From Planctomycetaceae bacterium (GTDB taxonomy: Bacteria; Planctomycetota; Planctomycetia; Planctomycetales; Planctomycetaceae): 64,000 bases of DNA. This document shows, in pieces, positions 8,724 to 17,795 of the stretch. Every line of letters begins with the position of its first letter. The stretch's first letter is position 1. The stretch spans positions 15,665 through 79,664 of the forward strand of contig JAWKUA010000024.1 in the NCBI GenBank assembly GCA_041398785.1. Direction: 5' to 3'. The position numbers and the translations under genes were made by a program. The notes beneath the pieces were generated by a model that searched no databases, had not been told where the DNA came from, and worked only from the letters and a program-made list of their open reading frames with translations.

Positions 8724-10102
8724 TCAGCGACGACAGTTGCATTTGGCCTGCTGTTGGTGGCAGGTGGCACACGTCAGTTGCTTGTTCATGTGCGAAGGCA
8801 GCGACGTGACGTTGTACATCCAGTGGATGGCTCCCAGTTCCACGATGTCGTAGTACTTCTCGTGCCACGTCTTGAAGAATGGGGAGTTCAGGAATTTCTG
8901 CGGCAGCGACGGGATGAATTTTCCGGGTGAATACGGCACACCGATTTTCTGAGCAACCGCCATCGATTCGTGGTAGCTGTGCATGCCGCCGCCAACGAGA
9001 TAACCGATGATCGCCAGCACGTACTGCTTCTTTTCTTCCAGGTTCAGGTTCGAACTGAACGCGATCGCCGCCTGCAGCAGAGTCCCGGTGGTTCCGGAAA
9101 TGCCCGCGCCGAACAGCAGGTGACGCGCATCGACATCGTCGTAGTATCATCGGCCTCGTCGTGGCGAGTCCGGTTGAGATCTCGCGCGAACATGTCAACA
9201 CCGCGGTTGCGGTTCACTGCCGTGGCCGGAACCTGTGCTCCCTGAGTTGTCGGAACAGTACCGCCGACGGTTGTCGGTGTCGCCTTTGTCGAAGCGTTGG
9301 TGCGGCCTCGCTGTTGGGGATCATCAAACCACGGCTTGCGAACGATTCCGCCGATGTTGTCATACGGGACCTGCTGAGGTCCGCCAAACTTCGGCAGGAC
9401 TTTGCGGCCGATGGCGTCATGGATCGACATGATCTGGTCCAGCCTTCCGGTACGGAGAGCCTGGATCACTTCGCGCCAGAAGCGTTCCGGTCCGACGTCG
9501 TTCTTCGATTTTTCGGAGAACCGGCCGAAGCCCATTAGGGCCTGTTTCCGATTGTCGTCGTAAGTGTGCATGTAATGGCCGAATTCATCGAACAGCACCT
9601 GCTGGATCGATTTTGAAGGCGCTGCTGTGCTCTGTTGAAAGACACTTTTCGCAGCCTGGAAACGCTGACGGCTCGCGATTCCCTCAAGCCATTCGATCAT
9701 GGCCCTGCTGACTTTCTGCACGGCATCCCGGGTCAGCGACATGTTGTTCAAGGCGATCATGCCGAGTTCCGATTCGCACAGCCGGCGGCGTTCATGGCTG
9801 AGTATCGAGTCGTATTTGCGAAGCTTGTACCGGGAGTTCTGCCCGAAGTTGCGGTCGTTCGTTCCGGAGTGGCCGCCCGTCTGAGCATAAACGACTCGGC
9901 CGGCGCTGGTGATCGCCCACGGAACGAAGCTGTTGCCGTTCTGGTATTCGCCGATGCTTTTGTAGCCCTTCGTCATTCGCGGCAGCTTGCCGTTGGGGCA
10001 GTTGATTTCCCGGATGACAACGTCCCTGACCACCGTCGGCTGTGTACGCTTTCCAAGCGTGACCGAAACGTCGTCGAATGTGCGAACAAGAAACTTCGTC
10101 AT
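8724..10102 (-). CDS. Unrecognised protein of about 458 residues, frame-broken near 9145
   Basis: Two frames join into one gene. From ATG 10102 (MTKFLVRTFDDVSVTLGKR; GGAG about 9 bases upstream) the frame runs to a Thr/Pro-rich linker and the stretch NRTRHDEADDT. One lost base near 9143-9150 moves the sensible frame to DDVDARHLLFGAGISGTTG, which continues to KYYDIVELGAIHWMYNVTS and a Cys-rich tail (CATCHQQQAKCNC). The N-terminal part has no membrane segment. The C-terminal part has a Gly-rich GYLVGGGMHSYHE segment and the tail could bind a metal. I recognise no family. The neighbour at 8180-8533 on the same strand is equally unfamiliar. The break may be a sequencing error. Confidence 0.65.
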
Positions 10103-10306
10103 GGCTGGTATCTCCGTGGGTTTGCGTGTGGATTCGCTGATGTGAGCTGAGCGTGTACAATTGGCCAGATGCAGGCGATTTCGGATTCGGCGAGAAGCAT
10201 CGCCGCCGGCCGCCTGTGGTGAGATGTTCAAGTCGCGTGACGTCGCGCCCCCGGAATTTCGAAATTCTTCTTTGTGCCCGTTTTTTCCTTCGGAACCGAT
10301 GCTGAA

Positions 10307-10921
10307 ATGGACGCGGCCGAACCGTTCAACCAGTTGATGGACCGCGTGAAGGCCGGTGACGCCACGGCGGCGCAGTCGTTGTGGAACCTGTATCACCCGG
10401 CGGTTCTGCGGTTGCTGCGGAAGCGGCTGCCGGCTCATCACCGGCGCGCGTTCGACGAGGACGATGTCGCCGCCAGTGCGTTCATGAGCTTCTTTGACGG
10501 CCTTGCCGCCGACCGGTTTCCGGATCTGACGGAACCGGACAATCTATGGAACCTGCTGGCTGTGATCGCCGGACGCAAGGCTCAGTCGTACGTCAGGTTT
10601 CACGGTCGAAAGAAACGCGGTGGAAGTGCGCTGCGAGGGGAATCCGCGTTCGCGCCGACGGAGGAACGTTCGGTCCGCGGAATCGAACAGGTGGACGGCG
10701 GCGATCATTCTCCGGCAACGGTTGTCGAGTTCGTCGACGAAGTGGACAACCTGCTGGCGGCACTGAAAGACGACGACCTGCGCACAATCGCGCTACTGAA
10801 ACTGGACGGCTTTTCCGTCGCGGAAATCGCCGCGGAAGCCGGTATGACTCAGCGAGCCGTTCAGCGGCGGCTGGCGCTGATTCGTCAGACGTGGCGCGAG
10901 TCGGCCGGTGTTCCCAACTGA
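10307..10921 (+). CDS. ECF-type RNA polymerase sigma factor
   Basis: A 204-residue sigma-70-family factor of the extracytoplasmic-function type common in planctomycetes. Region 2 is visible as LMDRVKAGDATAAQSLWNLY through RRAFDEDDVAASAFMSFFDG, and region 4 as LKDDDLRTIALLKLDGFSVAEIAAEAGMTQRAVQRRLALIRQTW, a clear HTH. The DEDDVAASAF motif is typical of the ECF group encoded next to Ser/Thr kinases. ATG 10307 is chosen; a GTG at 10274 would add 11 residues. Its stop lies 13 bases before the start of a large protein kinase gene, so the two are almost certainly co-transcribed and the kinase probably controls the sigma factor's activity. No anti-sigma factor gene is adjacent. Confidence 0.9.
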   Translation: MDAAEPFNQLMDRVKAGDATAAQSLWNLYHPAVLRLLRKRLPAHHRRAFDEDDVAASAFMSFFDGLAADRFPDLTEPDNLWNLLAVIAGRKAQSYVRFHGRKKRGGSALRGESAFAPTEERSVRGIEQVDGGDHSPATVVEFVDEVDNLLAALKDDDLRTIALLKLDGFSVAEIAAEAGMTQRAVQRRLALIRQTWRESAGVPN

Positions 10922-10934
10922 CGGATGATTTGTC

Positions 10935-13835
10935 ATGTCCCGCACGGTGTCCGATCAGGCTGACCTTCCGACGGCGGAGCTGAAGAGAATCGATGCGGTG
11001 TGCGCTCGATTCGAATCTGCCTGGGATCAGGATTCGCCGCCGGACCTGTCCCGGTTTCTCGCCACGAACGAAACCGCCGCCGGCGCAGCTCCGGACCGTC
11101 AGGAACAAATCCGGCTGAGACTGTTTCGGGAACTGCTGCTGGCCGATCTGGAACAGCGGCAGCGGCGCGGACTAACCGTTGGCCGCCAGTCGTACATCGG
11201 ACGGTTTCCGGAACTGGCCGAACACGTCGATGCCGCGTTTCGGGAATTCGACGTCGAACACGCGGCTCATCGCCGAAGCGGATTTCCATCCATGGCCGCG
11301 GCCGCCAGCGGGACGGAGCACCTGCTGCCGAAAATGATCGGCGTCTACGAACGCGGACCCTGCATCGGCCGCGGCGGCATGGGCGTCATCTATCGAGGCC
11401 GGGATACTCGGCTGGGACGCGATGTCGCCATCAAGATTATGTCCCGACGGTGTCTGGACAATCGGGACCTGATCAACCGGTTTCAGCACGAAGCCAGTTC
11501 GGTGGCTCGTCTGTCGCATCCCAACATTGTTGTGCTGCACGACATCGGCTGCCAGGAAATTGCCGGAGTCGGCGTGTTTCCGTTTGCGGTTATGGAACTG
11601 CTGGAAGGCGAAAGTCTGCGTTCACGTTTGTCCAAACCCGTGGCCGTGCGCGACGCGATCAGCTTCAGCCTGCAGATCGCGGATGCTCTGGCCGCCGCCC
11701 ATCAGCGAGGAATCATTCACCGGGACATCAAACCGGAAAACGTGTTTCTGGTGAGCGGCACGCTCGTCAAGGTGCTGGACTTCGGACTGGCGAAGACGGT
11801 TTCCGATGTCACGGCCGAACCGGATACCGTCGACGCCACAGCCCCGGCGCAGCTTTCGACACAGCAGGGACGCATTCTCGGCACGTACGGTTACATGGCT
11901 CCGGAACAAATCGTGGGCACACCAGCCACGGCCGCCAGCGACATCTTTGCTCTCACGTGCGTCCTGTTTGAACTGCTGACGGGTGTTGCCGCGTTTGTCG
12001 GTCGCACGCAGACGGACATCGCGTCGGCAACGCTGCGTGACGATCCGCTGGCAGTTCAGAACCCGCGACCTCATGTCGCCGCTGTTCTGGACCGCCTTCC
12101 TGATCCGCTGCTGGAACTGCTGGAGCACGGTTTTCGGAAGGATCCCGCTCGCCGGCTTGCTTCGGCAACGGAATTTGGCAGGCGGCTGAAGGAATTACCG
12201 GACGAATGGGACACCGGACGAACAGCGCGAGCGGCGCTGGCGGCTCAATCCCGAAGCAGTTCGCAATGGAAGAAAGCGGGCACGATGATCGCCGCGGTGT
12301 CTGTGCTGGTCGCCGCCGGCTACGGGGTCAGCCGCCGAGAAGAGCCGGGACAAACTTCGCCGGCCGTTGCCGCGGCACCAGGTTCGACAGCGACGGCGCA
12401 CGCGGCGGAAACGGAAACGGCGACCGTGTCGTCGGCCGCCGGGGTCATTTCGCCGCACTCACTGGCGGTGCTGCCGTTCACGACAACCGGCGATGACAGC
12501 AGCGAACTCTTCGCGCAGGGCATCACGATTACCCTGACAAATGACCTGTCGCAGTTTCCCGAACTGGAAGTCAGGCCGTATGGCTCGTCCGCCGTGTTGG
12601 CGGAATCTTCCGATGGATCCCGGTTGAATCATCAGGACGCTGCCCGGCAGTTGCAGGTTGCGAAGCTGGTGACCGGCACGCTGGAATTTGTCGGCGAGAA
12701 TATTGTCATCGTCATCGAACTGATCGACGCGGAAAAGAACAGCGCGTTGTGGAGTCACCAGATTCAGACATCGCGAAGCAAACTGCTGACGATTCAGTCG
12801 CAGCTTGCCGATCAGCTTGCCTGGCAGTTGTCGGCAGGCCCGCGGTCAGCGCTGATTTCGTCTGCCGGCCAGGCACCGACGACCAGTCTGGATGCCTACC
12901 GGGAATACATTCTGGGACAGGTGGAGTGGAATCAGCGGACTCCGGCTGCCGTCGCCGCGGCCGACGATCACTTCCGCCGCGCTGTCGAACGCGATCCGCA
13001 CTTCGCCGCTGCGTGGGCCGGAATCGCTCAGTGCTGCATCGTCCAGGCGGAGCGCGATCTTGCTCCCAGGCAGGAAGCGCTGGAAAAGGCGGAGTCGGCG
13101 ATTTCCGAAGCGCTTGCCGTCGATCCGGCCTGCGTCGATGCGATCATCACGCGAGCCATGATCGCGTTTGAGTTTCGTCGGGACTTTGCAGCTGCCGAAC
13201 AGGGCTTTCTTTCTGCGCAGGCACTGATGCCGAACCATGTCACCGGACACCAGTGGTATTCGGAACTGCTGTCGGCCACCGGTCAGCACGAGCCGGCGAT
13301 TGAACAGGCACGGCTGGCGTGCCGACTGGCTCCGCAATCCGCCATCGCATCGGCGGTTCTGGGACGGAATCTGTTCAAGGCCGGGCGGTTCGGCGAGTCC
13401 ATCGAACAGTTGCGGTCAACCATTTCTCGGTACCCGGACTTTGATCGAGCCCGTGGCTACCTGATCGAAGCGTTCGAGGAGACCGGCGACTTCGACGGGG
13501 CTCTGCAGCAATGGCAGATTCTCGCCCGCGGCGACCGCATTACGGACATTTTGAAGGAATCGCTCCGGATTCGCGGGGCTGCCGGATACTGGCAGGCTCG
13601 GCTGGATCACGCGGAGGAACTCGGACGGCTGCACCCGGTTTCAACCGTATTCCTGGCGGGAATTCACGCTCATTTGGGCGGACCGGAACACCTGGACGCC
13701 GCGTTCACGATCCTGAACGACGCGTTGGTGCAACAATCTCCGGCGCTGACGGCAAATTTGCTGGTTCACCCGGCGTTTTCCGGCCTGCGAGCGGATCCGA
13801 GATTCCGCCAGCTTGAAAAGGCGTTCGAACGCTGA
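10935..13835 (+). CDS. Ser/Thr protein kinase with TolB-N/FlgO-like and TPR domains
   Basis: A 966-residue membrane kinase. After about 130 residues resembling the N-terminus of planctomycete ECF-linked kinases comes a Hanks-type domain: Gly loop GRGGMGVIYRG (about 145), catalytic Lys in VAIKIM (167), HRDIKPEN (262-269, Asp 264), DFG (282) and YMAPEQ. A single membrane segment follows near 451 (MIAAVSVLVAAGYGV). The C-terminal half starts with SLAVLPF and VTGTLEFVGENIVIVIEL, a TolB-N/FlgO-type module as in CadC-like adenylate cyclases and kinases, then tetratricopeptide repeats (about 640-960). Kinase inside and TPR sensor outside is the expected topology. It is coupled to the ECF sigma gene 13 bases upstream, a known pairing in this phylum. 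Confidence 0.93.
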   Translation: MSRTVSDQADLPTAELKRIDAVCARFESAWDQDSPPDLSRFLATNETAAGAAPDRQEQIRLRLFRELLLADLEQRQRRGLTVGRQSYIGRFPELAEHVDAAFREFDVEHAAHRRSGFPSMAAAASGTEHLLPKMIGVYERGPCIGRGGMGVIYRGRDTRLGRDVAIKIMSRRCLDNRDLINRFQHEASSVARLSHPNIVVLHDIGCQEIAGVGVFPFAVMELLEGESLRSRLSKPVAVRDAISFSLQIADALAAAHQRGIIHRDIKPENVFLVSGTLVKVLDFGLAKTVSDVTAEPDTVDATAPAQLSTQQGRILGTYGYMAPEQIVGTPATAASDIFALTCVLFELLTGVAAFVGRTQTDIASATLRDDPLAVQNPRPHVAAVLDRLPDPLLELLEHGFRKDPARRLASATEFGRRLKELPDEWDTGRTARAALAAQSRSSSQWKKAGTMIAAVSVLVAAGYGVSRREEPGQTSPAVAAAPGSTATAHAAETETATVSSAAGVISPHSLAVLPFTTTGDDSSELFAQGITITLTNDLSQFPELEVRPYGSSAVLAESSDGSRLNHQDAARQLQVAKLVTGTLEFVGENIVIVIELIDAEKNSALWSHQIQTSRSKLLTIQSQLADQLAWQLSAGPRSALISSAGQAPTTSLDAYREYILGQVEWNQRTPAAVAAADDHFRRAVERDPHFAAAWAGIAQCCIVQAERDLAPRQEALEKAESAISEALAVDPACVDAIITRAMIAFEFRRDFAAAEQGFLSAQALMPNHVTGHQWYSELLSATGQHEPAIEQARLACRLAPQSAIASAVLGRNLFKAGRFGESIEQLRSTISRYPDFDRARGYLIEAFEETGDFDGALQQWQILARGDRITDILKESLRIRGAAGYWQARLDHAEELGRLHPVSTVFLAGIHAHLGGPEHLDAAFTILNDALVQQSPALTANLLVHPAFSGLRADPRFRQLEKAFER

Positions 13836-14016
13836 CCGCGATGTTCCCTGACGCCTTGCGCGGTTTTCCGGAAGCGATGTGGCAAACCTCGCACCAGTTC
13901 TCAGCGGCAGTAACAAGTTCCTTGATTCCGGTCAGGAACACCCCCATAATCCCGCAGCCTGATGATTGTGCAATTTGACGTAATTCCTTGATCTGTCAGC
14001 AGTTGGAGCAGAAACC

Positions 14017-14403
14017 ATGAAATCAGAAGATTTGAAAGAGTTTCGAAAAATGCTCCGGCTGATGCAGGCTCGCCTGCAGGGCGACGTTGAACAGATCGAA
14101 GAAGAAGCGTTTTCGGCCGCAGCCAACGGATCGCACGGGTCGTCCAATCACATGGCGGAAATGGGCACCGATGCGTGGGACCTGGATTTTTCCCTGCGAA
14201 TCGTCGAAAACGACCAGGAAGTCCTGTCGGAAATCGCGGCCGCGCTGAAGAAGATCGATCAGGGCACCTTCGGCCTGTGCGAAATGTGTCTGGAAAAGGG
14301 AGCCGTGGAATCAAAAGCCGGCATTCCCAAAGCCCGCCTGCGCGCGATACCCTACGCTCGTAACTGCGTCAACTGCGAGCGAAAAAGGGAAGAAGAGCAC
14401 TGA
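14017..14403 (+). CDS. TraR/DksA-type zinc-finger protein
   Basis: A 128-residue DksA/TraR-family protein. It has an N-terminal helical hairpin (about 1-75, charged and Glu-rich, with DLDFSLRIVENDQEVLSEI) and a C4 zinc finger formed by CEMC (Cys 88 and 91) and CVNC (Cys 117 and 120), with RLRAIPYARNC between them. DksA binds the RNA polymerase secondary channel and works with ppGpp; planctomycete homologues of this short type are less studied. The stop overlaps the ATG of lspA by one base (TGATG), which implies translational coupling. ATG 14017 fits the family's usual start. Confidence 0.9.
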   Translation: MKSEDLKEFRKMLRLMQARLQGDVEQIEEEAFSAAANGSHGSSNHMAEMGTDAWDLDFSLRIVENDQEVLSEIAAALKKIDQGTFGLCEMCLEKGAVESKAGIPKARLRAIPYARNCVNCERKREEEH

Positions 14404-14976
14404 TGCATGGAGTGCCCCGGAATCGGATGGTTACCTTCGGTACGCTGACCGCCCTGTGCGTGGTCACCGATCTCTGGTCAAAAGACGCCGTGTTTTCCCG
14501 GTTCGGCCTTAACGCGGGAACCGACTGGATTCTGGACGGCTGGGTTCGCTTCCGTCTCCACACAAGCCTGAACTTCGGCGCACTGTGGGGAATGGGTCAG
14601 GGGCTGTCTTCCGTTTTCGCCCTGCTAAGCGTGGCCGCTTTCGTCGGCATCATTTACTGGCTGTTCATTCGCGGCGCCGCGCACAGTCTGTGGCTGACCG
14701 TCTCTCTGGCGTTTGTGGCCGGCGGAAGTCTGGGCAACCTGTACGACCGGCTGGGGGTCATGATTCCGGGGGAAGCGGAACTCGTCTGCGGCTGTGCGAG
14801 ATTTCCTGCACTTTCAGTTCGGCGGTACGGTGAACGATCCGTTGCTCGACTGGGCCATCTTCAACGTCGCCGACATGTGCCTGGTGACGGGAGCCATCAT
14901 GCTGATGATCCAGTCGTTCCGGACTCCGCATCACGAATCCGTCGTCGAACCGGTGGCTGCCGCCGCGTCAAAATAA
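14403..14976 (+). CDS. lspA: Lipoprotein signal peptidase (signal peptidase II), frame-broken
   Basis: LspA is the membrane aspartyl protease that removes signal peptides from diacylglyceryl-modified prolipoproteins. The first frame gives VTDLWSKDAVFSRF, LNFGALWGMGQG, several hydrophobic segments and GNLYDRLG with the first catalytic Asp. The second catalytic motif (DWAIFNVADMCLVTG) lies in the next frame, reached after VRDFLHFQFGG. The shift falls in the G homopolymer near 14767-14771. Removing one G restores IPGKRNSSAAVRDFL and a continuous protein of about 190 residues ending in a short Ala/Val tail. A homopolymer-length error is therefore the simplest explanation. As read, the protein would lose its second Asp. 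It is coupled to the upstream DksA-type gene through TGATG. Confidence 0.88.
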
Positions 14977-15126
14977 CGCAGGCTGGAGCGTGTCCGCCGT
15001 TCGGTACGCGCGAGCGATTGCCGTTGCCGCTCTGAGTGACCACACTGCGCCGTGTGCGTTCACGAAGCCGCAACGCCTGCTGCCGACATGCCACATTATT
15101 GACGCCGACGGACCAACGGGGAGCAC

Positions 15127-16434
15127 ATGTTCGGGATCATCTTTCGCAGGACATTTTTCATCTGCACAGCTGCGTTTTGCTGCGTGCCGGGTTTTCGTTC
15201 GCACGCGGACGACTGGCCGCACTGGCGCGGTTCGAACCGGAATGACATCGTCGACGAATCATCCGGCTGGAACGGCGGCGACTGGCCGATTCGTGAACTC
15301 TGGAAGGCCGGCATCGGCGAAGGAGCATCATCGCCGCTGATCGTCGGCGACCGGCTGTTCACGATGGGCTGGCATGACGGCAATGACCACGTCGTATGCC
15401 TGGACGCCGCAACCGGAACCGAACTGTGGCGGCAGAGCTATCCGTGTCCGAAATATGGCCGGCTGGCGACAGGTGACGAAGGACTGTATTCCGGGCCGTC
15501 GTCGACACCGGAATACGACGCGCAAACCGGCTGGCTCTACACACTCAGCACTGACGGCGACCTGCTGTGCTGGAACACCAGGGAACAGGGTCGGCGAATC
15601 TGGGGCCTGAATCTGCACGACGAATTCGACATTCCACAGCGTCCGCAGGTGGAACGCAGCGGTCTGCGAGACTACGGCTACACGTCGTCGCCGCTGATTC
15701 ACGGCCAGTGGGTGATTGTCGAAGTCGGAGCGAAGCAGGGAAACCTGATGGCGTTCGACAGACAAACCGGACGAAAGGTCTGGGCTTCGCAGGCGACGTC
15801 GCCGCCCGGACACAACGGCGGTCCGGTGCCCATCACCGTCGAAAACGTACCCTGCGTCGCGGTCCACAACTTCGATGGTCTGCAGGTCGTTCGAATGGAC
15901 AGCGGCCACGAAGGGGAAACCGTCGCCACATATCCGTGGATCACATCCTTCGCCAACAATATCGCGTCGGTCGCCGTGCATGATGACTGTGTTTTGCTGA
16001 CATCCGCTTACAACCAGAACAGAATTTCCAGGCTGCGAATTACTCTGAACGGAGCGGTCGAAGTCTGGCAGCAGCAGGCCGCGTCAAAGATCTGCACTCC
16101 CGTGATTCACAAGGGCCATGTTTACTGGGCGTGGCAGAATCTGATGTGTCTGGACTATGAAACCGGCGACATCAAATGGCAGGGCGGTCGCTGCGGAGAC
16201 GCCGGTTCGTGCGTGGTGACGTCCGATGACCGTTTGATTATGTGGACCGGAAACGGCGACCTGACACTTACGGAAACGGCCGTTCGTTCACCCGATCAGT
16301 TCACCGAACTTGCCTCTCGGAAGGGAGTCGGCCGAGCCGACGCCTGGCCGCACGTGGTGCTCGCGGCCGGACGGCTGTACTGCAGAGACCGCAGCGGCCC
16401 GATCGTCTGTTTTCAGATGGCGAGCGGCAGATGA
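15127..16434 (+). CDS. PQQ-type beta-propeller repeat protein (BamB-like), exported
   Basis: A 435-residue secreted protein with an N-terminal signal sequence (RRTFFICTAAFCCVPGF, cleavage likely before HADDWPHWRG). WPHWRG is the usual opening of planctomycete PQQ-binding-like propellers. Repeated blades carry the D-x-x-T-G-x-x-x-W pattern: LDAATGTELWRQ, FDRQTGRKVWAS and LDYETGDIKWQG. Such proteins are periplasmic or outer-membrane scaffolds; no dehydrogenase active site is evident, so an enzymatic role is not claimed. The stop codon lies inside the left arm of the palindromic element at 16424-16640. The nearest upstream gene is lspA, 150 bases away. Confidence 0.85.
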   Translation: MFGIIFRRTFFICTAAFCCVPGFRSHADDWPHWRGSNRNDIVDESSGWNGGDWPIRELWKAGIGEGASSPLIVGDRLFTMGWHDGNDHVVCLDAATGTELWRQSYPCPKYGRLATGDEGLYSGPSSTPEYDAQTGWLYTLSTDGDLLCWNTREQGRRIWGLNLHDEFDIPQRPQVERSGLRDYGYTSSPLIHGQWVIVEVGAKQGNLMAFDRQTGRKVWASQATSPPGHNGGPVPITVENVPCVAVHNFDGLQVVRMDSGHEGETVATYPWITSFANNIASVAVHDDCVLLTSAYNQNRISRLRITLNGAVEVWQQQAASKICTPVIHKGHVYWAWQNLMCLDYETGDIKWQGGRCGDAGSCVVTSDDRLIMWTGNGDLTLTETAVRSPDQFTELASRKGVGRADAWPHVVLAAGRLYCRDRSGPIVCFQMASGR

Positions 16435-16640
16435 GCTTTTACCTGCCCGCTAGACGCGGTTGTGTTCCCAGAGAACCGGGGCTAGTGTTTTGTCAGGCAT
16501 GAGTCGATGGATCGTGTGCCACTGGCCGTGCCAGTGCTCTGCAACATTGAACACACCGGCACAGCCAGTGCCACACATCAAAACACGATGGACTAGGCGC
16601 TAGCGCCCTGCGGCTGGCAGGTAGATTCTCATCTGCCGCG
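16424..16640. repeat. CGGCAGATGAG-ended palindromic element, copy 1 (217 bp)
   Basis: The left arm CGGCAGATGAG...TTTACCTGCC (16424-16446) is mirrored by GGCAGGTAGA...CTCATCTGCCG (16618-16640), about 19 of 23 positions. Nested inside are TGTTTTG/CAAAACA and TGTGCCACTGGC/GCCAGTGCCACA pairs plus a small CACTGGC/GCCAGTG hairpin. The left arm contains the stop codon of the PQQ-repeat gene. Related elements lie at 20020-20237 and 37125-37205. Confidence 0.75.
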
Positions 16641-16661
16641 CGCCTTATTGCGCGGCTTTGG

Positions 16662-17660
16662 CTAAGGCGTCAGGATGATTTTTCCGGTCAGCGAACCGGC
16701 GCCTTCCAGCGTGTTCGCTTCCTGCATCCGGTGAGCTTCCGCGGCGTCGGCGAGTGAAAACTCCTGACCAATCAGCGGCTGGAACCGTCCGGTTTCCATC
16801 AAGGTGTTGAGTTCCCGCGCCGCGGCCTGTTGTTCTTCGGCCGATGCGTTGAACATGGCGAAACCGATGGCGCGCAGATCGTTGACATAAAACGGACCGA
16901 CGGGAAACTCGGGCCGTGCGTCGCGACCCGCCATCAACACGATCCGCCCGCGGCGAGCCATCAGCGGCACCGTGCGGTCCAGATCCGGGTTGCGAAGTGT
17001 TTCAAACCACAGATCGATGCGGCCATTCTGTTCAACGAAGGCCGCCAGTTTCGAAACGACGTCATCCTGCCTGTAGTTGATGACGACGTCCGCTCCAAGA
17101 TCGCCGGCGATGGATGCTTTTTCGTCGCTGCCGACAGTTGTCAGCACGGTGGCTCCGGCGGCCTTTGCCAGTTGCACAACCGCCGAACCGACGCCTCCCG
17201 TTCCTCCGTTGACGAAAACGTTTTCCGCCTTCTTCAGTCCGCCGTGCAGGTGCAGTCCCAGATGCGCGGTGATTCCGGTGAGTGCTCCCGCGGCGGCGGC
17301 TTTGGCTGTCACATTATCCGGCGCGCCATACAGCCACTGAGCATCAACGGCCGCCAGTTCACAGAACGTTCCCTGCCTTCCGAACAGGCCCTGATTGCTG
17401 CCCCACACGCGGTCGCCGACGGCCATCGCTGTGACTCCGTCGCCGAGCTGTTCGACTGTTCCGGCGATGTCGCAGCCGATCACGTACGGCATCGGCAACT
17501 GCATCTTCACCAGCCCCGCGCGGATGTACGTGTCAATCGGATTCACAGCAACGGCTTCCATTCGCACCAGCACCTGTCCCGGCTGCGGCGTCGGGGACTG
17601 CAGCTCGCCGTATTCAATGACGGACGCCGGACCGGTGGAGTTGATATACGCGGCTTTCAT
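16662..17660 (-). CDS. NADPH:quinone oxidoreductase (zinc-independent medium-chain dehydrogenase family)
   Basis: A 332-residue MDR-superfamily protein of the quinone oxidoreductase type. The GroES-like N-terminal part shows QVLVRMEAVAVNPIDTYIRAG and PYVIGCDIAGTVEQLGDGV. The Rossmann part carries VFVNGGTGGVGSAVVQLAKAAGA (NADPH-binding Gly motif), GADVVINY and a closing SLADAAEAHRMQEA. The Cys/His ligands of zinc alcohol dehydrogenases are absent, fitting the QOR branch. ATG 17660 begins MKAAYINSTGPASVIEY, the usual family start. It is a single gene separated by about 135 bases from the vWA gene on the same strand. The physiological substrate cannot be told from sequence. Confidence 0.92.
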   Translation of the reverse strand: MKAAYINSTGPASVIEYGELQSPTPQPGQVLVRMEAVAVNPIDTYIRAGLVKMQLPMPYVIGCDIAGTVEQLGDGVTAMAVGDRVWGSNQGLFGRQGTFCELAAVDAQWLYGAPDNVTAKAAAAGALTGITAHLGLHLHGGLKKAENVFVNGGTGGVGSAVVQLAKAAGATVLTTVGSDEKASIAGDLGADVVINYRQDDVVSKLAAFVEQNGRIDLWFETLRNPDLDRTVPLMARRGRIVLMAGRDARPEFPVGPFYVNDLRAIGFAMFNASAEEQQAAARELNTLMETGRFQPLIGQEFSLADAAEAHRMQEANTLEGAGSLTGKIILTP

Positions 17661-17795
17661 GGAATGCCTGACTTTGATGGACAGGGAAGGATCAGCGCCG
17701 AAGCGACAAACACGCGGCAGTGCCCGGGACGTCGATCGTCACGGGACGTCAATCAGAACTTCACACACGCCGGCCCGGTTACGCAGCGGACAGTT

